Shown here: piece by piece, positions 1-8,300 of the stretch | How positions within the stretch are numbered: position 1 is the first letter of the stretch | Layout of the letters: each line of letters opens with the position of its first letter | Source of the DNA: Lotmaria passim | Taxonomy: Eukaryota > Euglenozoa > Kinetoplastea > Trypanosomatida > Trypanosomatidae | Direction of reading: 5' to 3' | Assembly: GCA_037349495.1 (NCBI GenBank) | Contig: CP140220.1 | Location: 248,001-312,000 of the forward strand | DNA: 64,000 nucleotides | Position numbers and translations under genes: made by a program | Notes under the pieces: model-generated | The model's database searches: none | The model's input: only the letters and a program-made list of their open reading frames with translations | Told to the model about the DNA's origin: nothing

Positions 1-1292
1 AAGGTCGGCGTCGGCGCCGGCGTACCATTGATGTGTGGGGGCACCACCAATAGCTTCTGCTGTGGGACGACGGACGGCGCCTGAGCCGCCGACGTGTAGA
101 GGGAGCTGGACGAAACGTTCTGCTGCGCGCGCTGTGCGTCGAGGGAGGTGGCGGCGTTGGTCGACTGCTGGAGAGAAGCGAAGCGGACGGCAGCCGGGGT
201 ATTGGGTGCCACGGGCAGCATGGACGCGCTGCTCAACGACGGAGCCAGCATCGCCTGCAGCGGCGTCGAGGCCGGCAGGCTGGCGCTGTTGTTCGCGTAG
301 TACATCTCCGTAGAAGCGGGCACCACGGGCAGTTTCTCCTCCTCGGCAGCCGGCGTTGGCACCTTTGCGCCAGGCACCGCGTAGCTGATGTAGCCGTTGG
401 TCGGCGACGTCTTCAGGGAGAGGTTCTGACTGGCCGCAGTCGGTGGAGCGGGGGCCACCTGCGGGACGAGGAAGGTCGACACTGCTGGCGGCTTCGCCGG
501 GGTGAGGCTGGGCGGCGTCAGCTGGCTGTACTGAGCATTCGCCACGCCAAAGGCGGTGGTGGAGGCGGAGAGCGGACCCACCGCGGCGTTGCCGATCGAT
601 GCACTCGCCGGCACCACCATCGGACACAACTTCGGTGTCGTGGCGGCGGGATTCGTGGCGCTCGGGTTGGAGGCCAGCATACTCGCCCCGGCGGAGTGCA
701 TACTAGACCTTGGGGTGCTGGTGTGGCTGTCTTTGGGGGAGATGGCGACCGGGATGGCAGCCAGCGCGTTGCCGTCGATGTTGATCGCCGCCGGCACCGG
801 CAGCGGCGTCGGCGTGGTACGACTGCTGCCAGACGTGACGCTCGCGCTCTTCGTGATCGCCGCACGCTGCTGGGCCGGCTGCGCGGGTGCCTCAGGCATC
901 GGCGCGACCGTGTAGCGGATCGTGACGGAGCCGCACCCATTCGGCGCACGCTGCGCCAGCGCCGCGTTGCCGCCGTGGCTCAGCTGCACAATCTTCGTCG
1001 TTTCGCTCGGCTGCGGCTCGAAGAGGGTGACGGTGGCGGTGCCGAGCGGGTCCTCGACGTCGACGTACTCAATTTTGTTGAACACGCGCAGCGTGATGAT
1101 GGAAGGCAGCGGGCAGTCCTGGAACGTAAAAGTGGCGTTGAAGAGCGGGTTCACCGTCTTATTCTGCACGGGCGTTGAAACGGACTGCGCGCCAATCGTG
1201 GCGGTGATGTACGGGTTCGACGTGCCACCAGGGTTGAGGGCGACGAGGGCCTCCGCTTTCTCAATCGTGAGCGTAATGACGGAGTTCGGCAT
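1..1292 (-). CDS. C2-domain protein with Ser/Thr/Pro-rich body (N-terminal part, runs off the window)
   Basis: I translated this frame by hand: it is open from the ATG at 1290-1292 to base 1, about 430 codons, so the 3' end is missing. Residues 1 to about 110 read as a C2 beta-sandwich: ITLTIEKAEAL, then GTSNPYITATIG, then NKTVNPLFNATFTF, then ITLRVFN and EDPLGTATVTLFEP. C2 domains usually bind membranes or proteins. Most of the acidic residues that bind Ca2+ in classical C2 domains are replaced (SNPY instead of SDPY, VFN instead of VxD), so a Ca2+-independent role is likely. The rest is a disordered-looking Ala/Pro/Ser/Thr-rich region with no recognised domain. No signal peptide or membrane segment is visible. 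A polypyrimidine run ending in CAG lies about 50 bases upstream. The C2 call is fairly secure; the cellular role is unknown. Confidence 0.8.
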   Translation of the reverse strand, partial: MPNSVITLTIEKAEALVALNPGGTSNPYITATIGAQSVSTPVQNKTVNPLFNATFTFQDCPLPSIITLRVFNKIEYVDVEDPLGTATVTLFEPQPSETTKIVQLSHGGNAALAQRAPNGCGSVTIRYTVAPMPEAPAQPAQQRAAITKSASVTSGSSRTTPTPLPVPAAINIDGNALAAIPVAISPKDSHTSTPRSSMHSAGASMLASNPSATNPAATTPKLCPMVVPASASIGNAAVGPLSASTTAFGVANAQYSQLTPPSLTPAKPPAVSTFLVPQVAPAPPTAASQNLSLKTSPTNGYISYAVPGAKVPTPAAEEEKLPVVPASTEMYYANNSASLPASTPLQAMLAPSLSSASMLPVAPNTPAAVRFASLQQSTNAATSLDAQRAQQNVSSSSLYTSAAQAPSVVPQQKLLVVPPHINGTPAPTPT

Positions 1293-1450
1293 CGTGGTCA
1301 GCTGCGTGTTGCCTTTTAACAAGGGGAAAAAAAAAAAGAACTGAGGAAAATGAAGAGAAAAAAAAAAAACAGGGAATGGGGCTGTTGTGGCAAAGAAAAA
1401 CTCTGATGATCTTTGATGCTGTTGTTCTTGTGTATGTGGGTTGTGTCATG

Positions 1451-1481
<31 letters not shown>

Positions 1482-2366
1482 ATTTGTGAAGTGCGTAGAA
1501 GAGAACGGGAATACAATCATAGTAACAGAAGAAGAACGTGTGGTTGGAAGAGTTTTGAAACGACAGCAAACTGTATTTTGAAAAAGCAGAAAAAAAAACT
1601 GGAAGGGGATGCCACGCGTTTTGGCTTCCACATAGACGTTTTTTCTTTTGTTTTTGTTGTTGTTCTCTCCATGGAGTAGAAATCGCTTTCTGCACCTCTG
1701 TGAAACAAGATAATGCTGCCATGTTGAAGTCACGGCACAGCGAGTGTCTTTTTTTTTTTTTTTCCTCTCTCCCCGTCGTTCTTCAACGCCAGGGCATCCA
1801 AGCCTGAACAAGCCCACTAAAAATATGAAATGTGCGCTGCTCAATAACTGCTAGATTGCCCCTTTTCCATATATGTATATATGTGTGTTGTTGTTGTTGT
1901 TGTTGTTGTTGTTATTAGTTATAAATACACCGTGAAAGAACCCGACGTGTGTGACAACCTCCCTAAAAGTAAATAACAAGAATACGGTTGCTTTACCATA
2001 AGGAATCGTGGTAAAGCAAACAGGAAACGCGAGCAGACAGCCTCGCAAAAAAAAAAAAAAGGACGGCAAAGAGACGTCAAGCGGCGCAAATCATGTTCCA
2101 TCGAAAGAAAAAAAAAAATAGAATTCAATTAAAAAAAAAAAGAAAAGCTAGATTCTCTAGTAGATGAGAGCTGCCCAAGCACAGACTTCACCACTGCAGC
2201 TTTTTTTTTTTTGTTGTTGTTGTTGTTGTTGTTGTGTGTGTGGGTTTTTTGTGTTTTTCAAACGTAGTAAACGGCTGTTGTTTCTCCGAGAATAAACCAA
2301 AAAAAAAAAAAAAGAGTTCACACCAAACGCAAGTGCATCAGCAGCAATCTAAAGCCAGTTTCCCAC
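1293..2366. other. Intergenic region between the C2 gene and the zinc-finger gene
   Basis: No gene seen. It holds the 3' UTR of the zinc-finger gene and the 5' UTR of the C2 gene. Visible repeats are (GT)n at about 1453-1481, (GTT)n at about 1888-1913 and at 2211-2234, and many A or T runs of 9 to 15 bases. The short open frames here are low-complexity F/K/H/T strings. Confidence 0.7.
1341..1342 (-). promoter_or_regulatory. Predicted trans-splice acceptor AG of the C2 gene
   Basis: The sense strand reads T-rich tract, CTTCATTTTCCTCAG, giving a 5' UTR of 48 nt without an ATG. A second AG at 1313-1314, after another T/C run, is an alternative. Confidence 0.45.
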
Positions 2367-5300
2367 CTACAGCTTCTCTGGCGCATCGCCCTTTGCGTTC
2401 TTGCCGCGGTTCCAACTCTGCGGCGGTGTTGTGTGCTGCTGACGAGAGTTGCCGTAGTTGCGCTGAGAGCCACCGCGGCTCCCCCGATAATCGCGGCTGT
2501 TACTGTCGTCATTCTTGCTGCTGTTGATGTGTGAAGCACGACGATGACTGTTGTTGCCACCACTACCCGCCGATCGCTGCGACCGCTGTTGCGGCGAGGG
2601 GTGCGTGGATGACGCAGGGAAGGACGACCGCACCTCATCCTCGCTCGCACGAGAGCCCGCACCGTAGGCTGCACTTGGACTCGCTGCCAGAGCAGAAGAT
2701 TCAGCGGCAGCGGAAGACGGTGAATGACGAGTGGACTGCGTCCCGATGTTGTTGTTGTTGTTGTGCATTTGTCTCCGCGACTGTTGCTGTCGCCCGCGAC
2801 GATGATGCGGCGCTGACGACGGTGGTGGTGTCCGCTCAGCGGTTGGGTGTTGCTGCTGCTGCTGCTGCGGTGGTGGCGATGCAGACGCAGAGGCGGCTGA
2901 TTTCACTGTCTTCGTCTGAACGTTAATCACTGCCTCGGCCTCTGGCGTGCCTCGATGCGCCGCCCCATGACCAACGGTCGTTGCAGCCTTTTCGAAAGAT
3001 GAGTGAGCCGCCCTTGCTACCGATGATGGCGCGTTGTTCACACGAGCCTCTGCCATGCGACTCGCATCTCCACTGCCTGCAGTCGCTCCAGCAGAGACAG
3101 AAGGAGCCGACACAGACGCCACGGCAGCCGCAGAGCCCACGATGTCCATCGCACTGGTGAAGAGAATGTGTCGACTGCCCAGTCGCATGCCAACAGCGTC
3201 CTCCAACTCCGCCAGAATGGGGTCGAAGTCCTCGCGCAGCTGCGCCATGCCGCCGCTCTGCATCACGCGCCGGAGAATAGGGGAGTTAAACGACGCAGCG
3301 GCGACGCCGTCGGTCGGGGGCGACGTACGGCGCTCATGTGAGCCTTGTTGCTGACGTTGGGACGACTGCTGAAGGTGCGCACCGATGCCGCCCCCACCGG
3401 GTACTTTGCCGGCGGTGGCAGTGCCGCGTCGCTCGTGACTCTCGCGGATCTGCGCCATGCGCTCCGTGCTCTCCTCCAGCGCAGCCATCGCCGAGGGCAC
3501 CTGTTCGAAAATCTGCCGCCGCGCGAGATCGCGAATCGCGGGTTTCGGGATCAGCAGGTGTTGCGCCATCATCACCTCCTGCTGCTGCTGGGGACTGCCG
3601 CCCGTGCCGGCGGCTCCGCCGACGTTGTCAGGCGCAAAGTAAAAGTCACCAAGCAGACGCGTGATGTCGGCAGAAGGCACGCGCAAGCTGTGTAGGACGT
3701 GCTTGAAGGCCTGGCGGCGTCGGTAGGCGGGAGGGATCAGCAGCAGGTTGCGCAGTGCGATGCCCGGCTCACCGCGGAAACTCCACATGGCCGTAATCGC
3801 GTTCAGCGCGTTCGCCACCCCCGCGATGTGGTAGGGCATGAACAAGTAATGCGTGCTGAAGAAGTCTACCAGCTTCAGCAGATAGGCCTCCTGCCACGGC
3901 CGGTCGAGCTGCTCCGACATCATGCTCATGCGGTAGGCGGCCACGTAGTCGCGGCCAAAGCTGACCTCGGCGTGGAACAGCGGACATGTGGCGATGGTGT
4001 GGCCCTGCTCGTAGCAGTGCCGGCACAACCCATCGTGCAGCGTGCGGCTTAGCTGAGACAGGAAGCTGTTCGAGTAGGTCGGGCGCGGTGGTGGTGGATC
4101 GATGCACGGGATAAGGCCCTCCGTATCGAACAGGGCCGACAGCTGCACTTGCTTCCGCTCCACCTCCGCCTCAGGCAGACCAGCAGCTCGCCAGAGATCG
4201 GCGTAGACTGTTGCCGGCGGCACCATCTCCACTGGCACCCGTCGCAACACCCGCATCCCGTGACTCAGCTGGTGTGTAGCGAAGCAGCGCCGCGCCAACG
4301 TCAGCAGCGCCGTGACCAACGCGGGGTTCGACCGCATCATCTCGCTCGACAGCCGGCCGCGGTTGTACTCGCTGTAGACGTACGCCGCCGCCGCCGCAAT
4401 GCCGTCGTGCACGCACGTAATTCCGCCCACCTCCTTCGCAATCAACAGCAGCTTCTCCGCCTCGGTGGCCGCTGCCGCGAGCTCTGGGCACTCCACAAAC
4501 GCGTGCGAGGCGGAGAAACAGAGCAAACAACACCGCTGCATTGGCACGGCGGCGGCGCGGGCAGCAGCGGGAGCGTGCTGGCCGGGCCTGGAGAGCGCCG
4601 CGACGCTGCTGCTGCTGCGTGCCATTGTCAAGTCCGCCTCCTCCGCTCTTTCAGCCTCCTCGGCCGCGAGCAGCTCGGATTCGTCTCCGGACTTCAGTAA
4701 GGCTTGAATGCTGTCCTCAGCGAAGCCGTTCATGCGCAGCATCGCGGACGTGGTGGCCGTCGAGACACACTCGATCGGGGCATGGGCGTAGAGACGGTAG
4801 GCTTCGGCACGCCGATCCAGCGTGGCCAACTTCGTCACGGTTTTATTCACGGCGTAGACAAGTGGGTCGTTGAAGTCGATGCGGCGCGGCACGATCGACT
4901 CGGCGGGAGCGGTCGAAGTAGGCCGCAGCAGATCCAAGTGTGTCTCGAGGTAGCGATAGAAGGCGTGCAGCCGCTCGGGTCCGGCGGTGGTCCAGCCATC
5001 GACCTGCGCGCGCAGCCGCTGACGGAGCCGCACCTCACCTGCCGAGTCGACGAGCGCCGTCGTGATGCGTGTTGCGGCCGACGTCTTCGCTGCCGCCGCT
5101 GCCCGTGCCGCCTCCCCGCCCTTAGCCAGACGCTGTACCCCTTTCAGCCATTCCTCCAGTCGCGGACACTCGTGCGAGGCGTGCCGCTGGTCCAGACACA
5201 TGCAACATGTTTTCGTGACCTGCACAAAGTTCGGCGCCGGCGGTGAAGACGACGATGACGACGGTTGTGCCGGCTTCTTCTCCAGCAGCGCCAGCGCTTC

Positions 5301-8300
5301 CTCCTCCGTGACGTTGAAAAACGGCACGAGCTTCAAATAGGCCTCCGTCGAGCGCTTGGCTAGCGGGATGTGGCACAGCACGAACGCGGCGCGTCGATAC
5401 TGCTGGATGCGGCTGAGCAGCAGCGACAGCGTATTCGTGTCCTCTGCGTGCAGCTCGGCGAAGATCTCGCGGAAGGGCGAGGAAACAAAGGCGACGTAGG
5501 CGTCCACCACGAGTTGCGCGTTGGGCCGCCCTGGCTTCGCTGTGGTGGTGGTCGCGGGAGAAGCCGACACCGACGTCTCCGGCGTCGCGGTCGTGGCTGG
5601 TGCGACGGCGGACTTTACGGCGGAATGAATGCGCTGTGCCAGCCTCTCCAATACCGCCTGCTGCTTCTCCTCTGGGCTGAGGCTGATTGGACTACGTTGC
5701 TGCTGGTGTGCGGCGTCCGCGCCGCTGCCGCTGCCCGCAAAGTCACGTGTAACAATGGGGCACACGTGCCAGTCGTGGTTGCCAAAGCACACCCGACACG
5801 TCTGCGGACCAAAGACAGCGTCAAAGAAGGTGTTCTCTCGATCTGGGCGGGTTACGTCCTCCTGCGTCAGCGCGCGATAGCGCTCCTCGTTCTCCTGACC
5901 AAAGGTCTGTGCGAGCAAGTCCAGCAATGCGTCCACGCGCCGCTGCGTCAGCGGGACAAGGCGGGTATACACGTAGGCGGCCAGCACCCGCTCCTGCAGG
6001 CGGCACAGCATCACAATGAGTCGCTGCAGCCGCTCCTGGTCCGCCGGCGTGGCTCGCAGCTGAAACGTACGTCGGTAGACCATCAGCATGTAACCCGCGA
6101 CGATGGCGTCGATGGGGCGCTCCACGCAGTTACTCATCCGCCCACGCAGCTCCGCCATGACGTCGCCTTTCACCGGGTCGGTGTAGGCGAAGTGGCGCCA
6201 CGGCGCGGACGGACCTGTCTCGGCCCCACACGCGCCGCACCGCACGCGGCTGCTCCACTCGTCGTTTTTTTCCTGGCACCACACGCATACCCAAGCGCCG
6301 TCCTGTGCGGCGGAAGCAGCGGCGGCGTTGACAGTGGTGGTGGTGGCCGTGGAGAGGTACTTCAGCGTCGCCGCATCGAGCGCCTGCGCGGATATTGGCA
6401 GCGTCGTCGGCATAGCAGCGGGGGTGCGTGATGCGACAGCAACGGGGCCGCTGCTGCTGCCATGGCTGACGGCAGCGTCGCTGTCCGACACGCCCTGCTG
6501 CATCAGCGCGTACTGCCGTGCCGCACGCTGCAGCTCCAGGCGGCGAGACGACTCCTCCATCGCTGCTCGTACATCGAGCACTGACGCACCGCCCGGCACC
6601 GGGAACAGGGCGACATCGGACATCACCGGCACACCAGGCACCAGCGTGGCCGCATCCGACAGCAGCAGCGCCATGACGCCATCCGTTGAGTCCCCGCTGC
6701 CGCCGTTGAGGCCGTCACCTTCCTCGTCCTTCGTCTTCTGCAAGTGTCGGCGTAGCACCTCCGCGGCATCCCGGGGCCCGCGCAGCTGCCGCTGTCCAAA
6801 ACGGCCAACCGCACTGCCTTCGCCGTTGTTGCTGCAGACTTCGTCACTGTGCTCGGTCGACTGCAGGCGGTGCACGCTCGCGGTGAGTCGCTGACGGCTG
6901 CGCTGCCGCTGCTGCTTGCGCCGCGCACGCAGCCGCTCGACGTGCTCGGCCGAGAGGTGAAAGCTCGGGATCGTATCGGCGTCTTTTGCCGGGACGACCG
7001 TCATGCAGTTCGGGCATGCGCGGTCGACGTAGACGTCGCTCTCCGGCAAAATACTCGCGCAGGAAGGGCAGATCAAGTCCTGCAGCACGGCGATGAACGC
7101 ATCGCGGTGCTCTGGGCGAAAGAGGTAGACGTTGTCCAGCACCGCACTGTACAACACGCGCAGCTCCTCCTGCAGGTTCAGCCGGATCAGGGCTCGCGCG
7201 GCGGGGATCAGGTGGTGATGCAGCGCTGGCTGCAGGTGGATGCCCACGTCGACCAACAGCCAACGGAACAATCTCCGTGCTACCTCGCGTGCCTCCTCCG
7301 TATGGTGAGACGGGTCCAACCGGTGCAGCAGCCAAAGCGACATGTCCACGCCGTCGACGATGTGGCGTATTGAAACCCGACGGGAGATGTTCAGCGTCAG
7401 CCACGGATCGGCGCCGTGGCACAGCACCTCAATCACGTCCTGACATAAATCGCCCGCCTCCTGCAGCGTCATCTCGGTAAACCAGCGCGGATTTTCGCGG
7501 TTGAGTTGCTGGAATGTGTGCCACACAAGTTCCCAGTGCACCATGGGCAGGGAGCTGTTGGTGCGCAGCCCCGTGCGTGCACGGCCTGCGTTAGCAGTAG
7601 CAGACCCCGCGGCAGCAGCTGCGGCAGCGGTTGCTTCCTCCTCCACCGCGTTGGAGAGCACCTCACGGGCTTCACGCATGACTTTGAAAAAGACGAGAAA
7701 GGGTGACGGGTGTGGGGCGACTGCGCGGGAGAGACGCGGGTACAGCTTGAGCAGCTCCGCGGCAGATCGCCGTGTGGCGTTGGTGGCGATGACGACGGCC
7801 GTTGTCGTCGTCGTAGCTGTCGCCTCTTCGGCTGACTTCTCAGCCGGTGCATCCGCGGCGTGTGTGTTGTCTACAGACGGCGAGGACGACGTCTTTGACG
7901 GACTGCCGTCGTCGTCGTCGTCTTCCCACCGTAGCACACCTTCTTCAGCGTCGAGTTGGGCCTCGATCAGTTCCTGCGCCCGCACGATTTCATCGCGCAG
8001 CAGGTGGCAGCTGCGCAGATAGCGCCGCAGGACGTTGAGGGCCAGCAGCGGCGAGGCCTGCCCGGAGAAGCCAACGCCGCAGCGCAGCAGCACGCGTGCC
8101 GTCGTCGTCGCGTCCAGGCCGTACGCGATGCCATGTTGGTGGTGCACCATCCGCAGCGCCGTCGTCTCCCAAAGCGCACGACGCGCCACACGAGATGAAG
8201 AAGAGGCCGCTGTGCTGCTGTTCGCCCTCGACGACGCCAGAGCCTGCTGGACCTCCGCCTCCACCTCGCTAAACAGCGAATTAAAGGAGTGGAACCCGTG

